Assembly (NCBI RefSeq): GCF_017815135.1
Contig: NZ_JAGJCF010000007.1
Coordinates: forward strand, 62,001 to 126,000
DNA from: Jiella mangrovi
GTDB lineage: Bacteria; Pseudomonadota; Alphaproteobacteria; Rhizobiales; Rhizobiaceae
Length of the DNA stretch: 64,000 nt
Reading direction: 5' to 3'
A program made the translations under genes and the position numbers. The notes beneath the pieces were generated by a model. That model worked only from the letters and a program-made list of their open reading frames with translations. It was not told the DNA's origin and ran no database searches. Each line of letters starts with the position of its first letter. Positions within the stretch are counted from its first letter, which is position 1. Shown in pieces: positions 55,082 to 63,683 of the stretch.

Positions 55082-55684
55082 TCAGGCGGTCGCCGTCTCG
55101 TAGCATTCGAGGACGTAGTCCCAGTTGACGAGATTGTCGACGAAAGCGGAGAGATACTTCGGACGCGCGTTGCGGTAGTCGATGTAGTAGGAGTGCTCCC
55201 ACACGTCGACGCCGAGAATGGGCGTTGCGTCGTGAACCAGCGGGTTCTCGCCGTTCGGCGTCTTCATGATCTCGAGCTTGCCGTTCTTGACCGCGACCCA
55301 GGCCCAGCCCGAACCGAACTGGCCGGCGCCCGCCGCCTCGAAATCGGCCTTGAACTTGTCATAGCCGCCGAGATCGGAATCGAAGGCCGTCTGCAGCTTG
55401 CCCGGCAGGCTCTTGCCGCCGCCGCCCGGCTTCATCCACTTCCAGAAATGGATGTGGTTGTAGTGCTGGGCCGCGTTGTTGAAGAGCGCCTGATCGGTGC
55501 CGTACGACTTCTTGACGACTTCCTCGACGGACAGGCCGGACATGCCGGCCTTCTCGGCCAGCTCGTTGCCCTTGGTCACATAGGCGTTGTGGTGCTTGTC
55601 GTGATGAAACTCGAGGGTTTCCTTCGACATGTAGGGGCCGAGCGCGTCATAGGCGTAGGGAAGTTCCGGAAGTTCGAAAGCCAT
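55082..55684 (-). CDS. sodB: Superoxide dismutase (Fe type)
   Basis: A 200-residue Fe/Mn superoxide dismutase. The metal ligands are His in LEFHHDKHHNAYV, His in AQHYNHIHFWKWM, and Asp and His in LGVDVWEHSYYIDY. The residues FNNAAQHYNHIHFW and the GSGWAWV segment point to the iron form. Length and start are typical. No signal peptide, so it is cytosolic. A strong terminator follows. Confidence 0.95.
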   Translation of the reverse strand: MAFELPELPYAYDALGPYMSKETLEFHHDKHHNAYVTKGNELAEKAGMSGLSVEEVVKKSYGTDQALFNNAAQHYNHIHFWKWMKPGGGGKSLPGKLQTAFDSDLGGYDKFKADFEAAGAGQFGSGWAWVAVKNGKLEIMKTPNGENPLVHDATPILGVDVWEHSYYIDYRNARPKYLSAFVDNLVNWDYVLECYETATA

Positions 55685-55885
55685 GGTCCGTCTCCTTCTG
55701 ATTCAATCGTGATTGGACGAAGCGGGCAGCCGCGAAACCGCGCGCCCGCTTTGGGACCGAACATAGGTTTCGATGACCATCCGTCTACCAATCGCCGCAA
55801 GAACCCGGCCGGCCGACGTCAACTTTCACAGGCGCTCGCCCGCTGCCATCCCGCCGATTGCCCGGCTTACGCGCGACCTGTCCGG

Positions 55886-56764
55886 TCAGCTGCCGGCCTT
55901 GGCGAAGGCCATATAGGCCTCGCGCGCTTCCCGGTAGACCGGGCCGGGTTGCAGCTGGCGTTCCTCGATGCGGTTGACCGGCACGACCTTGGAGTGATTG
56001 CCCGTCGAGAAGATCTCGTCGGCATCCATGAACTCGGCGACCGACAGGCTCTTTTCCACCACCTCGCGGCCGGCGTCCCGCAACAGCTTGATCACCCGTT
56101 GGCGGGTGATGCCATTGAGGAAACAGCCGTTCGGCACGGGCGTGTAGACGACGCCGTCCTTGACGAAGAAGATGTTCGACGTGCCGGTCTCGGCGACATT
56201 GCCGATCATGTCGAGGACGAGGGCGTTCTCGAAGCCGCGGGACTTCGCCTCCATGATCGCCCGGCCGTTGTTGGGATAAAGGCAGCCGGCCTTGGCGAGG
56301 GTCGGCATCGTTTCCGGCGTCGGCCGGCGGAACGGCGAGACCGTCACCGAAAAGCCTGCCGGCTCGATCATCGGCGTCTCGTAGAGGCACAGGCAGAAGC
56401 GGGTCGATTGGGGATCGGCGGGAACGCCCATATAGCCGCCGTCCTCGGCCCAGTACATCGGCCGGATATAGACGGCGGTCTTGCCGGAAAAGCCTTCCAG
56501 GCCCTGCCGCGCCAACGCCTCGATCTCCGTTGCCGCCACTGTCGCCTTCAGGCCGAGCGCTTCGGCCGAGCGGTTGACGCGGGCGCAATGCAGGTCGAGA
56601 TCGGGTGCCACGCCCTCGAACCAGCGGGCGCCGTCGAACACCGTCGAGCCGAGCCACATGGCGTGGCTCTTCGGGCCGATCAGCGCCGGGCTTCCCTCGT
56701 GCCAGGTGCCATCGACGAAAGTGCGGGTGCGAAGCTCCGACGGCGAGTTTGACGCATGCGACAT
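55886..56764 (-). CDS. Class IV PLP aminotransferase, branched-chain amino acid type
   Basis: A 292-residue fold-type IV enzyme. It has MWLGSTVFDGARWFEG near 36-51, RPMYWAEDG, the PLP lysine in TLAKAGCLYPNNGRAIMEA, and the cofactor-binding glutamate and following strand in VAETGTSNIFFVKDG. It fits the branched-chain aminotransferases that transfer amino groups between Leu/Ile/Val and 2-oxoglutarate. Rhizobial genomes have more than one such paralogue, so a D-amino acid or other role is possible. It lies on the minus strand, between sodB and a divergent HAD gene. Confidence 0.86.
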   Translation of the reverse strand: MSHASNSPSELRTRTFVDGTWHEGSPALIGPKSHAMWLGSTVFDGARWFEGVAPDLDLHCARVNRSAEALGLKATVAATEIEALARQGLEGFSGKTAVYIRPMYWAEDGGYMGVPADPQSTRFCLCLYETPMIEPAGFSVTVSPFRRPTPETMPTLAKAGCLYPNNGRAIMEAKSRGFENALVLDMIGNVAETGTSNIFFVKDGVVYTPVPNGCFLNGITRQRVIKLLRDAGREVVEKSLSVAEFMDADEIFSTGNHSKVVPVNRIEERQLQPGPVYREAREAYMAFAKAGS

Positions 56765-56957
56765 GGGTTATTGCTCCTCTCGGCCCGATCGTGAAACGAC
56801 GATGCCGGGTCTTTGCTCTCCAAGGCTCCGGCGGCGGCGCGGTGCCGGATCGATCCGCCTGGGTTAGCGCCGCCAAGGCGACATTTCAATCGCCGGCCGT
56901 ATGGCGTCGCCGGGCCCCTGCCCCATGTTCACGCTTTCAAAGCCGCGACCGCCACGC

Positions 56958-57638
56958 ATGAAGAGGATCTCAGCCTTGCATTCCGTCTACGTCTTCGACG
57001 CCTATGGAACGCTGTTCGACACCGGCGCCGCCGTCGCCAGGCATGGCGGCGAGATCGGCGAGAAGGGCCGGGAACTGGCCGAGGTCTGGCGGCGCAAGCA
57101 GCTCGAATATTCCTGGGTGCGCGGGCTGATGGGCGATGCCAGCCGCAATTTCTGGGAGCTGACCGAAGACGCGCTCGACTATGCCTTCGAGAAGGTCGGC
57201 GACGTCGACAAATCCCTGCGCGAGCCGCTGCTCGAGGCCTATCGCGATCTCGACTGCTACCCCGAGGTGCCGGCGACGCTGCGCGCCCTGAAGGAGCGCG
57301 AGGCGCGTGTCGTGATCCTGTCCAACGGTTCGCGCGAAATGCTGGCGCGGGCGGTGCGTTCGGCCGGGCTGGAAACCCTCGTCGACGAGGTCTTTTCGGC
57401 AGAGGATTGCGGCCAGTACAAGACGTCACCGACCGTCTACGACATGGTGACGACAAACTTCCGAATCTATCCGGACGCCGTCTCCTTCCAGTCGTCCAAT
57501 CGCTGGGACATCGCCGGAGCCAAACATTTTGGCTTTCACACCGTTTGGATCAACCGGAAGAGCGAGCCCGACGAATATCCCGATCTTGCGCCCGATGCGA
57601 TCCTGCCGGATCTGAAGACCCTGCCCGGCGGGCTCTGA
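56958..57638 (+). CDS. Haloacid dehalogenase type II
   Basis: A 226-residue HAD protein. The nucleophile lies in VYVFDAYGTLFDTGAA. Motif 2 is VVILSNGSREML, motif 3 has the lysine in QYKTSPTVYDM, and SFQSSNRWDIAGAKHFG is the last motif, diagnostic of L-2-haloacid dehalogenases. It has LSNGS and SSN.WD.AGA, which the HAD at 14.6 kb lacks, so this is the better candidate for a true dehalogenase. The ATG at 56958 is preferred; the frame is open to 56901. Confidence 0.87.
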   Translation: MKRISALHSVYVFDAYGTLFDTGAAVARHGGEIGEKGRELAEVWRRKQLEYSWVRGLMGDASRNFWELTEDALDYAFEKVGDVDKSLREPLLEAYRDLDCYPEVPATLRALKEREARVVILSNGSREMLARAVRSAGLETLVDEVFSAEDCGQYKTSPTVYDMVTTNFRIYPDAVSFQSSNRWDIAGAKHFGFHTVWINRKSEPDEYPDLAPDAILPDLKTLPGGL

Positions 57639-57836
57639 TTTCGCCGAGCGAGCCTTTGTCCGGCTCGCCGGCCGAAAGACGGCAACCGCTCACCGACGAC
57701 GCTTCAGCCGGTTTTGCGATCAGCGATTGCACGACCTGGCCGTCGGCAACCTTCGAAAGACCGACACTCCTGAAGACACTGGCGCCGATGCCACAGTCGT
57801 CCGGCAAGCGACTGGCGCTCAAGCGTGTGTGATCCG

Positions 57837-57861
57837 GGAACCACTTCGTCACTTGGTCGTT
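57837..57861 (+). promoter_or_regulatory. EcfG-type (general stress) promoter before the L,D-transpeptidase gene
   Basis: GGAAC (57837-57841), 16 bases, CGTT (57858-57861): an exact match to the alphaproteobacterial EcfG consensus, about 75 bp before the downstream ATG. Confidence 0.6.
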
Positions 57862-57934
57862 TGTGTACAATGATTTGCGAAGGATCGGCCCGTAGAATGG
57901 CCGAATCCGAAATAATAAGATCAAGGCTGGAACG

Positions 57935-58642
57935 ATGACCGATTTCAACGAGCGACTTCTGTCGCGGCGTGGCTTCCTGACCGTGGCTGGCGTCGGCGCC
58001 ATTGCCACGGCATCCGGCTGCGCGAGTTCGACCCGCGCGCGGATCGCTTCCCTCACCGCGTTTTCCGGCGGGGGCGCCTACGGCAATCCCCGCTACAGAG
58101 AGATGTACGGCCAGATGGTCGACCACGGCGAGGTCATTCCCGCCGTCAATCTCGACCGTGTTCCCGAACAGTTTCTGCGCCGCGAGGTCGCCGATCCCAC
58201 GGGTGCGGCACCGGGCACCGTCGTCGTCGATACGAGCGCGAAGTTCGCCTATTATGTCATGCCCGGCGGTCGCGCCATGCGCTACGGCGTCGGCGTGGGG
58301 CGTGAAGGCTTCGGCTGGAGCGGCAAGGCCAGGGTCCAGTTCAAGAAGATCTGGCCGACCTGGACACCGCCGAGCGAGATGATCGATCGCAAACCCGATC
58401 TGGAGGAATACCGCAACGGCATGCCCGGCGGCATCATGAACCCGCTCGGCGCCAGGGCCCTCTACCTCTTCCAGAATGGCCGCGACACGCTCTATCGCCT
58501 GCACGGCTCGCCCGAATACTGGACGATCGGCACCAATGATTCCTCGGGCTGCATCCGCTTCATGAACCAGGACATCATCGATCTGTATGACCGCGTGCCG
58601 CAGGGCGCGCCGGTGATCGTCGGATCCGGCGCCTACGTCTGA
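57935..58642 (+). CDS. L,D-transpeptidase (YkuD family)
   Basis: A 235-residue exported enzyme forming 3-3 peptidoglycan cross-links or attaching proteins to the wall. It has a twin-arginine-like start (SRRGFLTVAGVGAIATASGC), with a cysteine at about 29 that could be a lipoprotein site. The YkuD domain (about 85-232) contains the catalytic block HGSPEYWTIGTNDSSGCIRFMN with the active His, Ser-Gly-Cys and Arg. An EcfG-type promoter 75 bp upstream and a terminator after the stop suggest a single-gene stress-induced unit. Confidence 0.93.
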   Translation: MTDFNERLLSRRGFLTVAGVGAIATASGCASSTRARIASLTAFSGGGAYGNPRYREMYGQMVDHGEVIPAVNLDRVPEQFLRREVADPTGAAPGTVVVDTSAKFAYYVMPGGRAMRYGVGVGREGFGWSGKARVQFKKIWPTWTPPSEMIDRKPDLEEYRNGMPGGIMNPLGARALYLFQNGRDTLYRLHGSPEYWTIGTNDSSGCIRFMNQDIIDLYDRVPQGAPVIVGSGAYV

Positions 58643-58669
58643 TCCGATCGACAGACCGAAAGAAACGGA

Positions 58670-58699
58670 GCGGGTGGCATTGGCCGCCCGCTTTTCTTT
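58670..58699 (+). terminator. Intrinsic terminator of the L,D-transpeptidase gene
   Basis: GCGGGTGGC, four-base loop, GCCGCCCGC (one G-T pair) followed by TTTTCTTT. Confidence 0.88.
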
Positions 58700-58828
58700 G
58701 CCACGAGGCGACCCGTCACAGCACTGTCATCGCGCTGAGCGGAACTGCCGAAAAGCCGACGTTCCCGCGGTTTCCCGCTGCCGCCGGATGGATGGGCCTT
58801 TCCACTCCCGCGACAGGCGACGATGCGG

Positions 58829-59674
58829 TCAGTCCGGATTCGTCCCTTGTGACGGGGCTGAGACCATCTGCCCTTGGCGCAATTGCGATTGAAGCGACGC
58901 CATCTCGGTCCGCAGCGCTCGGACTTCGGCCAGCACCGCCCCCATATCGTTCATCATCGCCTCGCGCTCGTCATGGGCGTCCGACTGGTGCTGGCTCTGC
59001 ATCGCGTCGACGATGATACCGACGAACAGGTTGAGCACGGCAAAGCTCGTGATCACGATGAACGGGACGAAAAATGCCCAGGCATAGGGGAATGCCTCCA
59101 TCACCGGTCGGACGATGCCCATCGACCAGCTCTCCAGCGTCATGATCTGGAACAGCGAATAGGCCGATTCGCCGAGCGTGCCGAACCATTCGGGGAAGGC
59201 TTCACCGAAGAGTTTCGTCGCCATCACCGCAAAGACATAGAAAATCAGCGTGAGAAGCAGAACGATCGAGCCCATGCCGGGGATCGCGCTCAACAGGCCG
59301 GCGACGACACGGCGCATCGAGGGGACCGAGCCGATCAGCCGCAACACGCGCAGGATGCGGAACGCACGCAGCACCGAGAGATTGCCCGTTGCCGGCACCA
59401 GCGCGAAACCGACGACGATCAGATCGAAAACCCGCCACGGGTCGCGAAAGAAGGCCAGCCTGCGGACGTAGAGACGAAGCAGGAGTTCGGCGACGAAAGC
59501 CGCAAGAATGGCGCGATCGAGGCCGATCAGAAACGGCCCCGCGGCAGCCATCACCCTTTCACTGGTCTCCAGGCCGAGAGTGAACGCGTTCAGGACGATG
59601 AGCGCCGTGACAGCCCGTTCGAAGCCGGTGGTCTCGATCAGTGTGCGGGCGCGCTCTCGAAGGGAAGGATGCAT
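58829..59674 (-). CDS. Bacterial voltage-gated sodium channel (BacNav, NavAb-like)
   Basis: A 281-residue six-helix channel subunit that forms a tetramer. Voltage sensor S4 carries four regularly spaced arginines (VLRAFRILRVLRL) followed by IGSVPSMRRVV. The pore has FGTLGESAYSLFQIMTLESWSM, with the selectivity filter TLESWSM, identical to that of NavAb. S6 is FAVLNLFVGIIVDAM, and a C-terminal coiled coil follows (about 240-270, EVRALRTEMASLQSQL). The ATG at 59674 opens the family N terminus; a longer frame exists. The gene is alone, and shares the intergenic region with a stress-regulated reductase. A role in ion balance or motility is inferred. Confidence 0.94.
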   Translation of the reverse strand: MHPSLRERARTLIETTGFERAVTALIVLNAFTLGLETSERVMAAAGPFLIGLDRAILAAFVAELLLRLYVRRLAFFRDPWRVFDLIVVGFALVPATGNLSVLRAFRILRVLRLIGSVPSMRRVVAGLLSAIPGMGSIVLLLTLIFYVFAVMATKLFGEAFPEWFGTLGESAYSLFQIMTLESWSMGIVRPVMEAFPYAWAFFVPFIVITSFAVLNLFVGIIVDAMQSQHQSDAHDEREAMMNDMGAVLAEVRALRTEMASLQSQLRQGQMVSAPSQGTNPD

Positions 59675-59975
59675 CGTGGCTGAGATCTGTCTCTGGCTGG
59701 TGCACCGGCCACATGGCCGGATCGGCTGCTGGATCCGAACAGTTCCGCTGATCGGCGATTCCAAGGGTTTTGGAACCGGCAGTGAATGTGATGTCGCCAG
59801 TGATACCCGGCAAGCGGCGTTTGCCGATCAGCCTTGCGACGGCTGTTGATTGCGAAGGCAAACCCGCCGGTCGCCTCCGGTTTCCGCGACCGCCCGCCAT
59901 CGGCGTGACGGAACCTGCCTGTATCGCTCGCCGTTGGCGTTCAATCGAACCATTCCAAAGTCTGAGCGAGTGACG
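59675..59975. other. Divergent intergenic region between sodium channel and Rieske-FAD reductase
   Basis: About 300 bp without a gene. It holds an EcfG-type promoter for the reductase (listed next) and must hold the channel promoter on the other strand, for which I see no clear consensus. Confidence 0.6.
59910..59935 (+). promoter_or_regulatory. EcfG-type (general stress) promoter before the Rieske-FAD reductase gene
   Basis: GGAACC (59910-59915), 16 bases, CGTT (59932-59935), matching GGAAC-N17-CGTT. The ATG follows 40 bp after the -10 element, a normal leader length. Confidence 0.65.
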
Positions 59976-61553
59976 ATGAAACACGACGTCTGTGCCCTGG
60001 CCGACCTCTCCGACGACGGCCTTCACGAAGTCGAGGCCGGCGACATCAAGATCCTGCTGGCTCGTGACGGCGATCAGGTCCTCGCCACCGGCGCCCGCTG
60101 CACCCACAAGGGTGCGCCGCTGAAGAACGGCACGCGGATCGGCAATCGTGTCATCTGCCCCTGGCACCATGCCTGTTTCGATCTGACCAATGGTGATCAT
60201 ACCGAGCCGCCCGGACAGGGTTGCCTTTCGAGCTTCGAGACCGCTGTCGTCGACGGACGTGTCATCGTCGAGCTGCCCGAGGCCGCATCGGAGCATCGGC
60301 CGGAGGTCGCGCCGGCCGAGCGCAAGGCCGGCGGCACGCGGATCTTCGCCATCGTCGGCGCCGGCGCGGCCGCTGTCGGCTGCGCGCAGGAGCTGGTGCG
60401 TCAGGGCTTCGACGGGCGGATCGTGATGATCAGCGAAGAGGGCGAACCGCCCTATGATCGCACCGCCCTGTCGAAGACCTACCTCCAGGGCAAGACGAGC
60501 GACGACGACCTTTCCCTTCTCGGCTCCGACGGCCTCGCCGCGATCGGCGTCGAGCACATCACCGAGACCGTCGAGCGGATCGACGCGGCCAACCGCACCA
60601 TCCACTTCGCCGGCAAGATCGGTCCGGACAAGGGCCTGGTTTACGACCGCTGCTTCGCCGCGCCGGGAAGCGACGCGGTCGTCCTGCCGCTGGACAATAC
60701 CGATCTGCCGAATGTCCTGACCCTTCGCAGCCATGAGGATGCGGCGGCGGTCAGGAAGGCGGGCGAGACGGCGCAGGAGATCGTCATCGTCGGCGCCGGC
60801 TTCATCGGCATGGAGGCCGCAGCCGCTCTCGTCCAGAGCGGCAAGACCGTCACCGTCGTCGCGCAGGAGGCCCTGCCCTTCGCCGGCAAATGGGGCGAGG
60901 AGGTCGCCGGCCAGATCGTCGGACAGCACCGCGAGAAGGGCGTCACCATCAAGACCAGCACCGGCATATCGGCGATCGAGGCAAATCGCGGCGATCTTTG
61001 TGCCGTGCATCTGTCGAGCGGCGAGGAAGTGCCGGCCGATCTCGTTCTCCTGGCGGTCGGGGCAAAGCCGCGCCTGTCGATCTTCGGCACGGAGGCCGCG
61101 GCGGCCGGGGGCGTCGAGGTCGCGCCCGATCTGTCGGTCGATGCCAGCCTCTTTGCCGGCGGCGACGTCGCCAAATTCCCGCTGAACGGCCGTGGCTACT
61201 CGGCAAGGATCGAGCATTGGCGGGTTGCCGAACAGCATGGCCGTCACGCGGCGAAGGCCATGCTCGGCGACACGACGCCGTTTGCCGGCGTGCCGTTCTT
61301 CTGGTCGGCGCAATACGGGCCGATCCACTATGTCGGCCACGCCGCCGATTTCGACGAATGCCACATCGCGGGTGACCTCGCCGCCGGCAGCTACACCGCC
61401 TTCTACATCAAGGACGGCAAGGTGATCGCGGCGCTCGGCCGGGGCAAGGCGGACGTCACCGCCGATCTCCACGGGCTGATGATCCTGTCCGACCCGGCAC
61501 CGGCGAAAACCAGCCTCGAAGCGGTGGACTGGCAGCCGAAGGAACTGCTGTAG
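59976..61553 (+). CDS. Rieske domain-FAD/NAD reductase fusion (AIF-like)
   Basis: A 525-residue fusion. Residues 1-105 are a Rieske 2Fe-2S domain: CTHKGAPL and CPWHHACFD supply two Cys and two His. Residues about 118-430 are a pyridine-nucleotide-disulphide reductase fold with FAD loop AIVGAGAAAVGCAQEL, the PPYDRTALSK segment, NAD loop IVIVGAGFIGMEAAAAL and the final VDASLFAGGDVA. A reductase C-terminal domain ends it (WSAQYGPIHYVGHA). It resembles apoptosis-inducing-factor-like and ferredoxin reductase components with a fused Rieske. It probably passes NADH electrons to an unknown partner. The EcfG-type promoter suggests induction in general stress. Confidence 0.9.
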   Translation: MKHDVCALADLSDDGLHEVEAGDIKILLARDGDQVLATGARCTHKGAPLKNGTRIGNRVICPWHHACFDLTNGDHTEPPGQGCLSSFETAVVDGRVIVELPEAASEHRPEVAPAERKAGGTRIFAIVGAGAAAVGCAQELVRQGFDGRIVMISEEGEPPYDRTALSKTYLQGKTSDDDLSLLGSDGLAAIGVEHITETVERIDAANRTIHFAGKIGPDKGLVYDRCFAAPGSDAVVLPLDNTDLPNVLTLRSHEDAAAVRKAGETAQEIVIVGAGFIGMEAAAALVQSGKTVTVVAQEALPFAGKWGEEVAGQIVGQHREKGVTIKTSTGISAIEANRGDLCAVHLSSGEEVPADLVLLAVGAKPRLSIFGTEAAAAGGVEVAPDLSVDASLFAGGDVAKFPLNGRGYSARIEHWRVAEQHGRHAAKAMLGDTTPFAGVPFFWSAQYGPIHYVGHAADFDECHIAGDLAAGSYTAFYIKDGKVIAALGRGKADVTADLHGLMILSDPAPAKTSLEAVDWQPKELL

Positions 61554-61846
61554 CAAGGCGGAACTGCGGGAATTGCGACAGGCGGCAGAGCGCAGACACG
61601 TGCCCCCCCTCGCTGTCGTGGCCCGGCAAAAGGCGTCCCGCGAGCCCTTGCCGGCGCAACCGACGTTCGGCGGCAGCGCCATCGCGGCCCATGGACGGGT
61701 GAAAATTCGTCCGACCCTCCCGGTTGGTCGACGGGATAGTTGCGGCAAAAGGCGATTTCACACGCAAGTGAATGCGCGGCGATGTCGCGCGGGAAAAAAA
61801 TCGGCATGGTCGAAACAATTTCCGGCACCGCTTCGAAAGGACGGTC

Positions 61847-62401
61847 ATGGCGCCCGCCCCATCGTCGAAACGTCAGGCGCTCGATGCGCTCATGGGTCGG
61901 GCCGTCGCAGGTGACGAGAAGGCCTATCGGGCCTTTCTGACCGAGGCGGCCATCATCGTCCGCCGCTTCGCTGCAGGTCGCATGCCGCACCATTCGGCCG
62001 GGTTCGATCTCGAGGATCTCGTGCAGGAGGTTCTTCTGGCGGTTCATACCAAGCGGCACACCTGGCGGGTGGGTGAGCCGGTCACCCCCTGGCTTCTGGC
62101 GATTGCCCGCTACAAGGCCATCGACGCCTATCGCAGGCGCGGCAAGCGGGTGGAGATCGACATCGACGCGATGGGCGATGTCTTTGAGGATCCTTCGGCG
62201 ATGCCGACAGCCACCGGCCACGATGTCGGACGGGCGGTCGCCTCGCTCGGCGGGAGACAACAGGCGGTCGTCTCGGCCCTATCGGTCGAGGGAAAGTCGA
62301 TCAGCCAGACGGCCCGCGACCTCGATATGAGCGAGGGGGCCGTCAGGGTGGCGTTTCACCGGGGTCTCTCGACGATCGCCAGAAAATTCGGAAGGACCTG
62401 A
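61847..62401 (+). CDS. ECF sigma factor (SigF/NrsF-associated type)
   Basis: A 184-residue ECF sigma factor. Region 2 contains FDLEDLVQEVLLAVHTKRHTW and WLLAIARYKAIDAYRRRGK; region 4 contains SQTARDLDMSEGAVRVAFHRGL, the -35-binding helix-turn-helix. The linker (ATGHDVGRAVASLGGRQQAV) is short, as in Caulobacter SigF-like factors. The ATG at 61847 follows GAAAGGA. Its stop overlaps the ATG of the NrsF-type anti-sigma gene, so the pair is translationally coupled. In Caulobacter this type responds to oxidants or metals; a similar trigger here is inferred. Confidence 0.92.
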   Translation: MAPAPSSKRQALDALMGRAVAGDEKAYRAFLTEAAIIVRRFAAGRMPHHSAGFDLEDLVQEVLLAVHTKRHTWRVGEPVTPWLLAIARYKAIDAYRRRGKRVEIDIDAMGDVFEDPSAMPTATGHDVGRAVASLGGRQQAVVSALSVEGKSISQTARDLDMSEGAVRVAFHRGLSTIARKFGRT

Positions 62402-63039
62402 TGCAGACCGATGATCTGATCGCGCAACTGGCGGAGAGAAACGCGCGGGACGGCGAGAGCTTCGTCTTGCCGCTGTGGCTTGCCGCCCTGTTCGCGCCGG
62501 TCATCGGCTTTGCCGGCTTCATGGCGTTGCTCGGCCCGCGGCCGGATTTCCTGGCGTCGCTGTCGACGCTGCGCTTCGACATGAAATTCGTCGAGGCCGG
62601 CCTTCTGGCGATCGCCGCGCTCGGCCTTCTGGCTGCGCTGGCCCGGCCGGCCCGGCCATGGCGCAGCCGGGCGAGGATGCTCCTCGTTCCGGCCGCCGTT
62701 CTGTCTGCTGCCGTAATGGTCGAACTTGTCGTCGTTCCCGCCGATCTCTGGGGCGCGCAGGCGTTCACCGCCAACGCCTGGACCTGCCTCGTCGCCATTC
62801 CGGCGATCGGCGCGCCGGTCCTGGCGCTCTTCGTCGTCGCGCTCTCGCAGCAGGCGCCCACTCGGCCAGGGCTGGCCGGCGGCGTCGCCGGGCTCGCGGC
62901 CGCCGGCGTCTCGGCGGTGTTCTACGCGGCCCATTGCCCGAGCGATTCGCCGCTCTTCGTGGCGCTCTGGTATCCGTTGGCGACGCTCATCCTCGTCGCC
63001 GGCGGTGCCGTGGCCGGCAGGATGTTCCTGCGCTGGTAA
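62401..63039 (+). CDS. nrsF: NrsF-type membrane anti-sigma factor (DUF1109)
   Basis: A 212-residue membrane protein with a short cytoplasmic N terminus (MQTDDLIAQLAERNA) for sigma binding and six hydrophobic segments (about 26-43, 66-82, 91-108, 122-146, 154-171, 186-205). This is the DUF1109/NrsF plan. Two cysteines lie in membrane or periplasmic parts (AWTCLVAIP and AAHCPSDSP); conserved cysteines are used for sensing in the Caulobacter protein. It holds the upstream sigma factor inactive until a signal arrives. Confidence 0.9.
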   Translation: MQTDDLIAQLAERNARDGESFVLPLWLAALFAPVIGFAGFMALLGPRPDFLASLSTLRFDMKFVEAGLLAIAALGLLAALARPARPWRSRARMLLVPAAVLSAAVMVELVVVPADLWGAQAFTANAWTCLVAIPAIGAPVLALFVVALSQQAPTRPGLAGGVAGLAAAGVSAVFYAAHCPSDSPLFVALWYPLATLILVAGGAVAGRMFLRW

Positions 63040-63101
63040 GGCGCCGCTCGCCGACGCCGAAGCCCACGAGCGAGCAACGACGGAGCCCTTCGTTGAAGCC
63101 C

Positions 63102-63515
63102 TCAGGCAGTGCCCTCGGGGACCAGCCTTCCGAATGACGGCATCTCGTCGCGAATACGCGACAGAACGCCGACGAAGGCGCGGGCAAATCCGTGGAACCG
63201 GTCGCCGACCTCTTCGCGGTCCGCCACCCGCACCGCATCACCCTCGCCGTTCAAGACGGCGAAGAGGACGCGGCCGCCGCCTTCATTCGCATCGCCGATG
63301 CGGATCGCGGCTATCTCGCGCGCGTCCTCGATCGATCCGTCGGCCGGCATGGCGAACAGAAGTTCCCCGCCGATCATCTCGGCGGCCTGCCGGACGCAAT
63401 CCTCGAAGCTCGTCTCGCCGAGATCGCTCGTGCCGAGCGCGATTTCGAATTCCACCGCCTCGACGCTCTCGCCTGCCTCGAACGGATCGCCCTCGACCGC
63501 CTGATTGATCTGCAT
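63102..63515 (-). CDS. Acidic cytosolic protein, function unknown
   Basis: A 137-residue acidic protein with no signal or membrane segment. It begins MQINQAVEGDPFEAGESVEAVEF and ends FVGVLSRIRDEMPSFGRLVPEGTA, both shown by ends only. AGGGGAG lies seven bases before the ATG at 63515. The pattern of beta strands (ELLFAMPAD, AAIRIGDA, RVLFAVLNGEG, VRVADREEVGD) suggests a small alpha/beta fold. I do not recognise a family. It is convergent with nrsF and divergent from the acyl-CoA ligase. Confidence 0.6.
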   Translation of the reverse strand: MQINQAVEGDPFEAGESVEAVEFEIALGTSDLGETSFEDCVRQAAEMIGGELLFAMPADGSIEDAREIAAIRIGDANEGGGRVLFAVLNGEGDAVRVADREEVGDRFHGFARAFVGVLSRIRDEMPSFGRLVPEGTA

Positions 63516-63683
63516 GACGAACTCCCCTGTGTTGTCGTCCCTTGCACAGGGTTGTGACGGTGGGAAATGTCCAAACTTTGTTCCTCTGCCAAACGGCTGG
63601 ACAAGCCGCGTCCTTTGGCGACACAGTGCGCTCAACGAGAAAACGCGGCGGCCGAACGCCGCTGTGGCGCCAAGGGAGGAACC

